18,860 nt of DNA from an uncultured Collinsella sp. GTDB lineage: Bacteria > Actinomycetota > Coriobacteriia > Coriobacteriales > Coriobacteriaceae. The position numbers were made by a program, and so were the translations under genes. The notes under the pieces were generated by a model. It was not told the DNA's origin, ran no database searches, and worked only from the letters and a program-made list of their open reading frames with translations. Below are positions 7,470 through 14,646 of this stretch, in pieces (position 1 is the first letter of the stretch; every line of letters begins with the position of its first letter). Location of the stretch: the NCBI GenBank assembly GCA_937969105.1, contig CALBUZ010000070.1, positions 1-18,860 on the forward strand. The letters run 5' to 3'.

Positions 7470-7898
7470 ATGTCCAACCAGGGCAAGAAGGTCAAGACTC
7501 ATTATCGCGGCACGCTCGATGACGGCACGCAGTTCGATAGCTCCTACGATCGCGGCGAGCCGCTGGAGTTCACCTGCGGCGCCGGTCAGATGATCAAGGG
7601 CTTCGACGCCGCTGTTGTCGACATGCAGGTGGGCGAGAAGAAGACCGTGCACATTCCTGCTGCCGATGCCTACGGCGAGCACAATCCCGAGATGGTTATT
7701 ACCTTCCCGGCCGAGCAGGTTCCCAACATCGAGCAGATCGAGAAGGGCATGAAGCTCTTCCTGTCCACGCCGAGCGGCATGCCCGTCCCCGCCGTCGTCA
7801 TTGACGTGACGCCCGAGGCCGTGACGCTCGACGCCAACCACGAGTTGGCCGGCAAGGACCTCAACTTTGATATCGAGCTCGTCGAGGTCGAGGGCTAG
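7470..7898 (+). CDS. SlyD-like FKBP-type peptidyl-prolyl isomerase
   Basis: A 142-residue FKBP isomerase that catalyses cis-trans change at proline bonds and acts as a folding chaperone in the cytosol. The FKBP part is split (KVKTHYRGTLDDGTQFDSSY and the GAGQMIKGFDAAVVDMQVGE segment) by an insert-in-flap chaperone domain at about 70-120 (AYGEHNPEMVITFP onward). That arrangement is typical of SlyD. The histidine- and cysteine-rich nickel-binding tail of E. coli SlyD is absent; the protein ends IELVEVEG. The ATG at 7470 has GGAGG seven bases earlier. The next gene, UreE-like, starts three bases after its stop, so the two are probably co-transcribed. Confidence 0.93.
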   Translation: MSNQGKKVKTHYRGTLDDGTQFDSSYDRGEPLEFTCGAGQMIKGFDAAVVDMQVGEKKTVHIPAADAYGEHNPEMVITFPAEQVPNIEQIEKGMKLFLSTPSGMPVPAVVIDVTPEAVTLDANHELAGKDLNFDIELVEVEG

Positions 7899-7901
7899 AG
7901 C

Positions 7902-8480
7902 ATGCCTGAACGCTTGGTTTCGACGACATGTTTGGGAAATCTCAACGATCCGTCCTATGAACTCCTGCTTCGCCGGGAGCTGGGCGGTGTCTTTGAGGTC
8001 GATGAGCTACTGCTCGATTGGGACCAGGCTGATGTATGCGCGTTTGTGGGCGTGACGGAGCTGGGGCGCACGATCGATGTTCGGCTGGATGCTACCGACG
8101 GTGGTCGTCTTGCCGACGGCGACGTGCTCGCCATTGACCGTTCGGGCGTGGTACCCGTGGCGGTTGTCGTGCGCCTGCGCAGTGCCGAGGTTTATTTGGT
8201 CGAAGTCGACCGCATGGATCCGATTGCGCTCGCGCATGCGTGCTGGGAGATCGGCAACATGCATGCGCCGCTCTTCCGGAGCGACTCGGACGAGCATACC
8301 GTGCGCATGTATACGCCGGTACAGCCTGTTTTGGGCCGCATGCTCCGGGGTGTCGAGGGTGTTCGGCTCACGGTGGTTACCCGTGAACTCGATGCGGACC
8401 GGCGCTTTGCGTCGAGTGCGGCGGAGGTCGTCGTGAGCATGGCTCCCGACTTTACCATCGTAAAAAAGACGCGCGGCTAA
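7902..8480 (+). CDS. UreE-like nickel metallochaperone
   Basis: A 192-residue protein that I assign to the UreE family from its pattern. The N-terminal half has the strand-rich UreE form (LGRTIDVRLDATDGGRLADG followed by DVLAIDRSGVV). The C-terminal half has ALAHACWEIGNMHAPLF, matching the UreE segment HLGNRHVPLQ, including the nickel-binding histidine (H121 here), and then PVQPVLGRMLRGVEG, the usual following helix. The histidine-rich tail of some UreE proteins is missing. UreE delivers nickel to urease, but no urease genes occur in this window, so it may serve another nickel enzyme. Its ATG is three bases after the SlyD-like gene, suggesting a joint metal-handling role. Function beyond the family is inference. 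Confidence 0.72.
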   Translation: MPERLVSTTCLGNLNDPSYELLLRRELGGVFEVDELLLDWDQADVCAFVGVTELGRTIDVRLDATDGGRLADGDVLAIDRSGVVPVAVVVRLRSAEVYLVEVDRMDPIALAHACWEIGNMHAPLFRSDSDEHTVRMYTPVQPVLGRMLRGVEGVRLTVVTRELDADRRFASSAAEVVVSMAPDFTIVKKTRG

Positions 8481-8493
8481 GCGCGCGTATGCG

Positions 8494-8534
8494 CAAGACG
8501 GGCTTTGAGGGGCGACCAATCAAGGTCCGTCTTG
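8494..8534 (+). repeat. Intergenic hairpin between the UreE-like and HAD genes
   Basis: CAAGACGGGCTTTGA at 8494-8508 and TCAAGGTCCGTCTTG at 8520-8534 pair over all 15 positions when read as plus-strand RNA, with two G-U pairs, around an 11-base loop. A smaller CGCGC/GCGCG hairpin precedes it at about 8470-8486 over the UreE-like stop codon. No T-run follows. Position and wobble pairs suggest an RNA element before the HAD gene. Confidence 0.6.
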
Positions 8535-8563
8535 CTGTTGATGAGATGCTTTGGGGGAAGCGT

Positions 8564-9361
8564 ATGGGTCTTGAGGGAATCAAGCTGATTGCATGCGATT
8601 TGGACGGCACGTTGCTGCATCCGGGGGAACGCGAGCCGCGTTCCGAGGCCTTTGAGCTTATCGATGAGCTGCATCGTCGCGGTATCGTGTTTATGCCGGC
8701 GAGTGGCCGTCAATATGCGAGTTTGCGCCACCTTTTTGCCCCGGTGGCCGATGAGCTCGCCTATGTATGCGAAAACGGAGCCCTGGTGATGAGCGAGGGG
8801 CGTGCCGTTGTCAAGCGTTCCATGGAGCGTAGTCTTGCTATGGATATCGCGAATGCTGTGGTTGCGTATCCCCATGCCGACGTGACCCTTTCGTGTGAGG
8901 GGCACCTCTACACCATGAGCGGCAACGATGCGTTCGTCGACCATTTGCGCTATGAGGTCCACTGCGATGTGGCGGTGGTCGACCGTCCCGAGGACATCGA
9001 CGAGGACGTCATTAAGATTGCCTTCCAGACGCCCGAGGTGGATCAGCCGGCGGCGCTGGAGCATTTTGAGCGCCTCTTTAGCGACCGTGTCGACGTGATG
9101 ACGTCAGGAACCGAATGGACGGACTTTATCGGTTTCGGTTCGGGCAAGGGCTCCGCACTTGCCGATTACGGTCGTGCCCTGGGTATTTCGCCCGATGAGA
9201 TGATGGCGTTTGGCGACAATGAGAACGATCGCGACATGCTCAACGTCGTGGGCCATCCCTATCTGATGGAGAGCTGCAACCCCTCTATGCGTGGCATTAA
9301 CGACCGCGTCCGCTACGTGCGCACGGTCGAAGAAGAGCTGCATCGCCTGCTCGCCGAGTAG
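8564..9361 (+). CDS. Cof-type HAD-IIB family phosphatase
   Basis: A 265-residue haloacid dehalogenase-superfamily phosphatase of the Cof/YbjI type, expected to act on sugar phosphates or other small phosphorylated metabolites in the cytosol. Motif I is D12-L-D14-G-T (ACDLDGTLL), motif II is in MPASGRQ (about 44-50), K195 is in the GSGKGSALADYG segment (motif III), and motif IV is GDNENDRDM at 217-225. The cap at about 85-185 is of the C2 type. The ATG at 8564 follows a GGGGGA sequence; the frame is open back to 8489, but that would place a 15-bp hairpin inside the coding region. The substrate cannot be deduced. It converges on the perR-like gene. Confidence 0.9.
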   Translation: MGLEGIKLIACDLDGTLLHPGEREPRSEAFELIDELHRRGIVFMPASGRQYASLRHLFAPVADELAYVCENGALVMSEGRAVVKRSMERSLAMDIANAVVAYPHADVTLSCEGHLYTMSGNDAFVDHLRYEVHCDVAVVDRPEDIDEDVIKIAFQTPEVDQPAALEHFERLFSDRVDVMTSGTEWTDFIGFGSGKGSALADYGRALGISPDEMMAFGDNENDRDMLNVVGHPYLMESCNPSMRGINDRVRYVRTVEEELHRLLAE

Positions 9362-9441
9362 ACATTTGGGACATGCCTAGAAATCTACTTTTTGCTGCAA
9401 AGTGCGGAAAGGTGGATTTTAAGGCATGTCCCAAACATCTA
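9359..9441. terminator. Shared bidirectional hairpin between convergent genes
   Basis: Arms 9359-9391 and 9409-9441 pair at most of 33 positions (core TTTGGGACATGCCT). The TAG stop of the HAD gene (9359-9361) opens the left arm, and the stop of the Fur-family gene on the minus strand (9439-9441) closes the right arm. Both convergent genes therefore end inside the same stem. The differences between arms are wobble pairs on one strand or the other, plus one true mismatch. It probably acts as a bidirectional terminator. Confidence 0.65.
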
Positions 9442-9819
9442 CCGGCAGTCGGGGCAGAGGCCCTCGAAGATGGTGTAATGCGACGTGACGTGCCAGCCGA
9501 TTTGCTCGGACGCTTTGGCGTCGAGCTGGGCATCGAAGGGGAGCAGTACGTCGATGACGCGGCTGCACGAGGTGCAGATGATATGTGCGTGCGGCTCGAT
9601 GGTGCGATCGAAGCGACTCCCGCCCGGCGTCTTGATTGAGAGGATTTCTCCGGCATCTGCCAAGAGATTGAGGTTGCGGTAGACCGTACCGCGGCTGATT
9701 TTGTCATCCTGCGCGCGCACGACGTTGTAGATTTCGTCGGCGGTGGGATGGTTATAGCTTTGGCGCACGGCGTCAAGAACCAGCTTTCGCTGCTTGGTAT
9801 TCCTTCTTTGCACCGCCAT
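9439..9819 (-). CDS. Fur-family metal-dependent repressor, PerR-like
   Basis: A 126-residue Fur-family regulator. The winged helix lies in residues 1-70, with the recognition helix around SRGTVYRNLNLLADAGEI. Structural zinc is held by two CxxC pairs: C82-C85 and C122-C125. The regulatory metal site looks like that of PerR: H24, D71, H77, H79 and D90. The aspartate at 90 (CTSCSRVID) matches PerR D104, where Fur has glutamate, so a peroxide-sensing role is likely. PerR uses Fe(II)-catalysed histidine oxidation to release DNA. It begins with ATG 9819 after AGAGG. Its promoter overlaps the acylphosphatase stop and an inverted repeat, suggesting self-regulation. Zur or Fur activity cannot be excluded. 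Confidence 0.85.
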   Translation of the reverse strand: MAVQRRNTKQRKLVLDAVRQSYNHPTADEIYNVVRAQDDKISRGTVYRNLNLLADAGEILSIKTPGGSRFDRTIEPHAHIICTSCSRVIDVLLPFDAQLDAKASEQIGWHVTSHYTIFEGLCPDCR

Positions 9820-9855
9820 GCGCCTCGCCTCTTTTCTATCAATGGTCGTAGGTAA

Positions 9856-9884
9856 ATGATACCGTATTTAGCACACAATACTAA
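9856..9884 (-). promoter_or_regulatory. Candidate promoter and operator of the PerR-like gene
   Basis: On the minus strand TTAGTA (9879-9884) and TATCAT (9856-9861) are 17 bases apart, a plausible promoter. TTAG and CTAA form an imperfect inverted repeat at 9868-9884 over the -35 region, in the AT-rich style of Fur/PerR boxes though not a clear consensus match. The acylphosphatase stop codon (9881-9883) lies within it. Confidence 0.4.
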
Positions 9885-10291
9885 TAATGAGGACTGAAAC
9901 CGTCTTCATTGGCAAGTGGGGCTCGGGCCTGGGCATCTATGAGGCGAAAACGCGTTCCCATGCGCTCGTAGGAGGCATGAAGTGCCTCGAGATGAGATAG
10001 GATGCTTGCCGGAGCTCCCTGTATCTCCATCTCGACTGAGCCGTCTTCCATGTTACGCACCCAGCCGGTGAGTGCGCGTTCCTGCGCGAGGTTGGTGTTG
10101 GTAAAGCGAAAACCAACGCCTTGGACTTGCCCCGCCCAGTGCAGGAAATAGCGCAGGGGAGTGTCTTGAGTGGCCTCGTCGCTTGCGAGTACGGTAAGCC
10201 TGCGGCGCAACTCGAGCTCGACGCCAGAGGGCTTTTGGGGTTCGCGGCTGCCGCCGGTGACGCCCGAGAAAAGCTTGTCGAAGAAGCCCAT
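9881..10291 (-). CDS. Acylphosphatase domain protein
   Basis: Hydrolyses acyl-phosphate bonds in small cytosolic metabolites. The acylphosphatase core spans about residues 47-136. The catalytic loop is GQVQGVGFRF with the phosphate-binding arginine R62, and GWVRNMEDGSVE carries the catalytic asparagine N80. The usual protein is about 90-100 residues; this one has 136 because of a 46-residue N-terminal part (MGFFDKLFSGVTGGSREP onward) that I do not recognise. The ATG at 10291 begins two bases after the stop of the oxidoreductase gene, so coupled translation is likely; the ribosome binding site is weak. Longer frames upstream overlap that gene and are unlikely. Confidence 0.9.
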   Translation of the reverse strand: MGFFDKLFSGVTGGSREPQKPSGVELELRRRLTVLASDEATQDTPLRYFLHWAGQVQGVGFRFTNTNLAQERALTGWVRNMEDGSVEMEIQGAPASILSHLEALHASYERMGTRFRLIDAQARAPLANEDGFSPHY

Positions 10292-10293
10292 CG

Positions 10294-11400
10294 CTATGCC
10301 TGCTTGCCTGCGTCGGCCGGGAAGGTTATGCCGGCCTGCTGGCGCACGGCATCCATGATACGCAGTGAGACGAGCGTGACATCGCGGTAGTGGCCAAGCT
10401 CGTGACGTCCCGCCGGGGTCTCCCAAATCTCTTCCTTGACGTTATCGATGCCGTCGATGGCGGTGATAAAGTCTGTGAGTTCGTATTCCATAGTGTTGCT
10501 CGATTTGGGTAGGTCGAGAACGAGGCTGTTGTCGCCCTGTTCGCGTGGTGCCTCGGTCGCCGAGCCGCGTACGACATCGCCGCGATAGTCGATGCGGACG
10601 TTGCGGGGCGTGGACAGATGGTCGATCTGGATAGTGCCACGCTCGCCTTCGATCTGTGAGGGCAGCAGGTCATTCGTAATTTTGGAGTGCGCGAGCTCGA
10701 CGGAGATACGGCCACCGCCGTAGCTGGCGAGGATGGAACCGCAGCCGTCGATGGGGCCGTGCGTGAGCTGTTGCGTGGTGGGGTCGAGCAGGGTAGCCAT
10801 GCTCGTAAGGCCGGAGGGCATGCCGAAAATCTCGACCATGGGCTCGACGGTGTAGACGCCAATATCCATGAGGGAACCCGATGCCATATTGCAGTCGAAG
10901 ATATTGGTGGCGCGTCCCGCGAGAATCTCGTTGTAGCGCGAGGAATATTTGCCAAAGCGCAATGAGGCGCGGCGGATGGGGACGATCTCGCCCAGGGCGT
11001 CCTCGATGGCGTGGAAGGCGGGATCGTGGAGGGGACGCATAGCCTCGAGGGCTACGACGCCCGCCGCCTCGGCTGCGCGAAAGACCTCGAGCGCCTGCGC
11101 CTCGGTGGCGCAGAAGGGCTTCTCGACGATGACGTGCTTGCCACCGGCGATGCAGGCAAGGGCCTGCTCGTAGTGAAGTGCGTTGGGGCTGCCGATATAG
11201 ACGGCGTCGACGTCGGCGGCTGCCGCGAGCTCATCGAGTGAAGTAAAGTTTCGCTCGCCACCGCGCTCGGCGGTAAAGGCAGCACCGCGATTGGCATCGC
11301 GCGAGAGCGTGCCCACAAACGCGGCTTGGTCGTTGGCGTTGACGACCTGGATAAAGTCGTCGGTGATCATGGATGTGCCGATGGTCGCGATGCGCAGCAT
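10294..11400 (-). CDS. Gfo/Idh/MocA-family NAD(P)-dependent oxidoreductase
   Basis: A 368-residue dehydrogenase of the Gfo/Idh/MocA family, which oxidises or reduces sugars, inositols and related compounds. The N-terminal Rossmann fold begins MLRIATIGTSMI, with a serine where the third glycine of the usual GxGxxG would be, and continues to VDAVYIGSPNALHY. The family EKP motif is E93-K94-P95 (HVIVEKPFCAT). The C-terminal half is the substrate domain, with GSLMDIGVYTVEP near residues 176-188. The start ATG at 11400 follows GGGGGA; a longer frame reaching 11703 runs through the rnhA gene and is rejected. The acylphosphatase gene follows directly. The substrate cannot be predicted from the sequence. 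Confidence 0.93.
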   Translation of the reverse strand: MLRIATIGTSMITDDFIQVVNANDQAAFVGTLSRDANRGAAFTAERGGERNFTSLDELAAAADVDAVYIGSPNALHYEQALACIAGGKHVIVEKPFCATEAQALEVFRAAEAAGVVALEAMRPLHDPAFHAIEDALGEIVPIRRASLRFGKYSSRYNEILAGRATNIFDCNMASGSLMDIGVYTVEPMVEIFGMPSGLTSMATLLDPTTQQLTHGPIDGCGSILASYGGGRISVELAHSKITNDLLPSQIEGERGTIQIDHLSTPRNVRIDYRGDVVRGSATEAPREQGDNSLVLDLPKSSNTMEYELTDFITAIDGIDNVKEEIWETPAGRHELGHYRDVTLVSLRIMDAVRQQAGITFPADAGKQA

Positions 11401-11473
11401 ACGTCCCCCTTGCGTTGTTTGGTCTACAGGATGAGTGTAGCGCGTGGGGATATAAAGCTGCGCGAAAATGCTA

Positions 11474-11959
11474 TTACAGGTCGTTCTCGTTAAAGCCGGT
11501 GTCGATATCGAGGTTGGCTCCGTCGGCCGCGGTGGTGGCGAGCTCGTCGCAGCGCTCATTGAGCTCATGGCCGGCGTGACCCTTAACCCAGATGAACTCA
11601 ACCTTGTGCTTGCTTTTGGCGGTGAGTAGGCGCTCCCACAGATCGCGGTTCTTGACAGGCTGCTTGTTGGCGGTCTTCCAGCCGCGTTTTTTCCATCCGT
11701 CAATCCAGTGCTTGTTGAAGGCGTTGACGACGTACTGCGAATCGGAATGGACTTCGACGTCGCAGGGGCGGTTGAGTGCCTCGAGCGCCACGATAACGGC
11801 CATGAGCTCCATGCGGTTGTTGGTGGTCTTGGCGTAGCCGCGCGAAAGCTCGGAGGTGAAGGTCTTGCCGGCGGGGTTGGTGTATTTGAGCACGGCGCCG
11901 TAGCCGCCGCGTCCCGGATTTGATCGGGCCGAGCCGTCGGTATAGATGATGACCTTCAC
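11474..11959 (-). CDS. rnhA: Ribonuclease HI
   Basis: Cleaves the RNA strand of RNA-DNA hybrids, for example at R-loops and primers. All catalytic residues are present: D8 in [12 protein letters not shown]51 in NNRMELMA, D73 in HSDSQY and D138 in NERCDELA, with the supporting H128 in VKGHAGHE. The basic protrusion is seen at [20 protein letters not shown] (about 84-103), as in E. coli RNase HI. The 161-residue length is typical. I chose GTG 11959 because AAAGGAA lies at the right distance upstream and family similarity starts at [10 protein letters not shown]; an upstream ATG at 12010 gives an atypical N-terminus. It follows the LysR gene on the same strand with a 63-base gap. Confidence 0.95.
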   Translation of the reverse strand: MKVIIYTDGSARSNPGRGGYGAVLKYTNPAGKTFTSELSRGYAKTTNNRMELMAVIVALEALNRPCDVEVHSDSQYVVNAFNKHWIDGWKKRGWKTANKQPVKNRDLWERLLTAKSKHKVEFIWVKGHAGHELNERCDELATTAADGANLDIDTGFNENDL

Positions 11960-12022
11960 ATGGTTCCTTTCGTTGGGTATGTTTCGTGCGAGTGACCATT
12001 GTAGCGCCATGCCCGCCGGGGG

Positions 12023-12961
12023 CTAGCAATTTACGATTTCTACCCCGTCTTCCGACAGTTGGTTGGCATAGATGATGCGGTTGAGCTCGTCGAGGTATTG
12101 CTGCAAGAGGGGAGAGGGCTTGCGGTCGTCATGCATGATGTAGCCCACATGCATCGTCGGGGCGTCTGCCAAGGGGATCGAGGCCATGCCCCACTGCATT
12201 TCGCTGGAGAGTACGCCGGTCGACAGCGCATAGCCGTTCGAGGTGATAAGCAGGTTGGTGAGCGTCCCGCGGTCGGATACGCGGATATTGCGGTTGCAGG
12301 GAATATAGCTAAACGGTTCTTCGGCGTAATAGAAGGAGTTCGAGGTGCCCTGCTCAAAGCTGTAGCGCGTATAGGGCGTGAGGTCGGCAAGGGACAGCTG
12401 CGAGCGGCGTGCAAGCGGGTGGCGTTCGCTGACGAACACGTGGACTTTTGCATCAAAGAGGGGATGAAAGCTCGCCCGGGCATCGGTAAAGGCCTTCTGC
12501 AAGACACGGGTATTAAAGTCGTCCAGATAGAGGATGCCGATGTCGCTGCGAAACGCGCGCACGTCGTCGATAATCTGCGCTGTGGTGGTCTCGCGCATAA
12601 TGAACTCGAACTTGCTGTCGCGGCAGCGCTCGACGACGTTGACAAAGGCCTCGACCGAAAACGCGTAGTGTTGGGCCGAGATGGCAAGGCGGGCCTGAGG
12701 TGTACCGCCGTCCTCGTAGCGGGCCTCGAGCATGTCGGCCTGCTCTACGACCTGGCGCGCATAACCCAATAGCTCGGTGCCGTCGTTGGTGAGTGCAACA
12801 CCGCGGCTAGAGCGCGTAAAGATTTCGATATGAAGTTCCTGCTCTAGGCTTTTGACGGCATTGGAGATATTGGACTGTGCCGTATAGAGGCGCTGGGCTG
12901 CGGCGTTGATCGAACCTGACTCTGCCACGGCGATCAAAAAGCGAAGCTGCTGGAGGGTCAT
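12023..12961 (-). CDS. LysR-family transcriptional regulator
   Basis: A 312-residue LysR-type regulator. The N-terminal winged helix-turn-helix is clear: LRFLIAVAESGSINAAAQRL, then SNISNAVKSLEQELHIEIFT and the wing. Residues from about 90 form the periplasmic-binding-protein-like domain that binds an inducer. The ATG at 12961 is preceded by AAAGGA at an acceptable distance. It is divergent from metY, and a LysR-type inverted repeat lies between the genes, so metY or its own gene is the likely target. A sulfur-compound inducer such as O-acetylhomoserine or O-acetylserine would fit the neighbour, but that is inference. Confidence 0.93.
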   Translation of the reverse strand: MTLQQLRFLIAVAESGSINAAAQRLYTAQSNISNAVKSLEQELHIEIFTRSSRGVALTNDGTELLGYARQVVEQADMLEARYEDGGTPQARLAISAQHYAFSVEAFVNVVERCRDSKFEFIMRETTTAQIIDDVRAFRSDIGILYLDDFNTRVLQKAFTDARASFHPLFDAKVHVFVSERHPLARRSQLSLADLTPYTRYSFEQGTSNSFYYAEEPFSYIPCNRNIRVSDRGTLTNLLITSNGYALSTGVLSSEMQWGMASIPLADAPTMHVGYIMHDDRKPSPLLQQYLDELNRIIYANQLSEDGVEIVNC

Positions 12962-12981
12962 CGGCGCCCGTCCTTTCGAGT

Positions 12982-13002
12982 GTTATCTATAAAACCGATA
13001 AC
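12982..13002. promoter_or_regulatory. LysR-type operator between lysR and metY
   Basis: GTTATC at 12982-12987 and GATAAC at 12997-13002 are perfect inverted 6-mers with a nine-base spacer, containing the T-N11-A pattern used by LysR-type proteins. The centre is about 30 bases upstream of the metY -35 hexamer and 30 bases from the LysR start codon, which suits both self-repression and metY activation. Confidence 0.6.
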
Positions 13003-13022
13003 AAGTTAGCGCTTTTAAGTGA

Positions 13023-13051
13023 TTGACCGAGGGAAACAATGCTCGTACTAT
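13023..13051 (+). promoter_or_regulatory. metY promoter
   Basis: TTGACC at 13023-13028 and TACTAT at 13046-13051 are separated by exactly 17 bases. Transcription would start near 13058, just before the riboswitch-like leader, giving an untranslated leader of about 175 bases. Confidence 0.65.
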
Positions 13052-13065
13052 TCAAAACACACAAA

Positions 13066-13186
13066 GGCGGTAGGTAATTAAGCCGACCACGGAACCGGGA
13101 TGCGAAAGGAGGCCCGCATATGAATTGCTTACCAAGACGAATGCCGGGCTCCTGTTTGCGCCCGTCGGCGTAATCAGGAGACAGCC
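13066..13186 (+). ncRNA. Candidate cobalamin riboswitch upstream of metY
   Basis: The leader contains in the correct order the conserved blocks of cobalamin riboswitches: GGAA (13091-13094), TGCGAAA (13101-13107), CCCGC (13113-13117), CGAATGCC (13138-13145) and the B12-box-like CAGGAGACAGCC (13175-13186). Supporting pairings are an 11-bp stem of 13069-13079 with 13123-13133 that uses two G-U pairs, CTCCTG (13149-13154) with CAGGAG (13175-13180), and GGC (13066-13068) with GCC (13184-13186). The hairpin at 13159-13170 with loop CGTC could be the kissing-loop partner. GCCGAC (13082-13087) can also pair with GTCGGC (13164-13169). Some blocks depart from consensus, so it could be a compact variant. 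The metY ribosome binding site lies in a GATC-AAGGA-GATC mini-palindrome at 13220-13232. Confidence 0.62.
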
Positions 13187-13234
13187 ACTTACTTCTCTTG
13201 CTCTTATTACTTTTATTCGATCAAGGAGATCATC

Positions 13235-14545
13235 ATGAGTCAGTTCATCAACAACCCCGAGCACACCTTTGGTTTCGACACCCTGCAGCTGCACGTTGGC
13301 CAGGAGAGCGCCGATCCTGCATCCGACTCCCGTGCCGTGCCTATCTACCAGACCACGAGCTATGTTTTCCGCAACTCCCAGCACGCCGCCGACCGCTTTG
13401 GTCTTGCCGACGCCGGTAACATCTACGGCCGTCTGACCAACTCCACCCAGGGCGTCTTCGAGGACCGTATCGCCGCCCTCGAGGGTGGCGTGGCAGGTCT
13501 TGCCGTCGCCTCTGGCGCCGCTGCCATCACCTATACCCTGCAGGCTCTTGCCCAGGCCGGTGACCACGTGGTGGCTCAGAAGACCATCTACGGTGGTTCC
13601 TACAACCTGCTGGAGCATACGCTCTCCCAGTTTGGCGTCGAGACCACGTTTGTCGATGCCCATAACCTGGAAGAGGTCGAGGGTGCCATCAAGGACAACA
13701 CCACGGTCATCTATCTCGAGACGCTCGGCAACCCCAACTCCGACATCCCCAACATCGACGCCATCTCCGAGATCGCCAAGAAGCACGGTCTGCCGGTTGT
13801 CGTCGACAACACCTTCGGCACCCCGTATCTGTTCCGTCCGCTGGAGCATGGTGCCAATATCGTCGTCCACTCCGCAACCAAGTTCATCGGCGGCCACGGC
13901 ACCTCGCTGGGCGGTGTGATCGTCGACGGCGGTAACTTCGATTGGAAGGCGAGCGGAAAGTACGCCCAGATTGCTGAGCCCAACCCCTCCTACCACGGTG
14001 TCTCGTTTGCCGAGGCTGCCGGTCCCGCCGCCTTTGCAACCTATGTCCGCGCTATCCTGCTGCGTGACGAGGGCGCTTGCATCAGTCCGTTCAACGCCTG
14101 GGTCCTGCTCCAGGGCACCGAGACTCTGTCGCTGCGCGTTGACCGCCATGTCGAGAACACCAAGAAGGTCGTTGAGTTTCTGGCTGGTGACAGCCACGTC
14201 GCCAAGGTGAACCACCCGAGCCTGCCTGAGCACCCCGATCACGAGCTCTATCAGAAGTACTTCCCCAACGGCGGTGCCTCGATCTTTACCTTTGAGATTA
14301 AGGGTGGCCAGGAGGCAGCTTGGAAGTTCATCGATCATCTGCAGGTGTTCTCGCTGCTCGCCAACGTGGCCGACGTCAAGTCGCTCGTCGTGCACCCGGC
14401 TACCACCACGCACTCCCAGCTCTCTGCCGAGGAGCTCGCCGAGCAGAACATCACGCCCTCCACGATCCGTCTTTCCATCGGTACCGAGAACGCCGAGGAT
14501 ATCATTTGGGATCTGAAGCAGGCCTTCGCCGCGCTGGACGAGTAA
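13235..14545 (+). CDS. metY: O-acetylhomoserine sulfhydrylase
   Basis: Condenses O-acetylhomoserine with sulfide to give homocysteine and acetate, the direct-sulfurylation route to methionine. It is a 436-residue pyridoxal-phosphate enzyme of the Cys/Met-metabolism fold I family. The cofactor lysine is K216 in VVHSATKFIGGHG. Other signatures are PIYQTTSYVF (about 36-45), IYGRLTNST (63-71), the SGAAAI segment and VDNTFGTPYLF (190-200). The 430-residue length and the inserted region around residues 226-260 separate MetY from MetB and MetC, which are shorter. ATG 13235 has AAGGAGAT four bases upstream. A strong intrinsic terminator follows. Control probably combines a cobalamin leader and the divergent LysR protein. 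Confidence 0.95.
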   Translation: MSQFINNPEHTFGFDTLQLHVGQESADPASDSRAVPIYQTTSYVFRNSQHAADRFGLADAGNIYGRLTNSTQGVFEDRIAALEGGVAGLAVASGAAAITYTLQALAQAGDHVVAQKTIYGGSYNLLEHTLSQFGVETTFVDAHNLEEVEGAIKDNTTVIYLETLGNPNSDIPNIDAISEIAKKHGLPVVVDNTFGTPYLFRPLEHGANIVVHSATKFIGGHGTSLGGVIVDGGNFDWKASGKYAQIAEPNPSYHGVSFAEAAGPAAFATYVRAILLRDEGACISPFNAWVLLQGTETLSLRVDRHVENTKKVVEFLAGDSHVAKVNHPSLPEHPDHELYQKYFPNGGASIFTFEIKGGQEAAWKFIDHLQVFSLLANVADVKSLVVHPATTTHSQLSAEELAEQNITPSTIRLSIGTENAEDIIWDLKQAFAALDE

Positions 14546-14605
14546 GGCGACTTGTGCAAGGACCCCTTGCGACTCGATAGGTATAACTGCATAAAATGCC
14601 TGCTC

Positions 14606-14646
14606 AAGGCGCCTGTGCGAACAATGGTTGCACAGGTGCCTTTTTT
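14606..14646 (+). terminator. Intrinsic terminator of metY
   Basis: GGCGCCTGTGC (14608-14618) pairs with GCACAGGTGCC (14630-14640), with one G-U pair, followed by six T residues at 14641-14646. This is the clearest rho-independent terminator in the window. Confidence 0.9.

Noticed and set aside
10294..11703. A longer N-terminus for the oxidoreductase
   Set aside because: It would overlap rnhA on the same strand by over 200 bases; the ATG at 11400 has a good binding site and starts the Rossmann fold.
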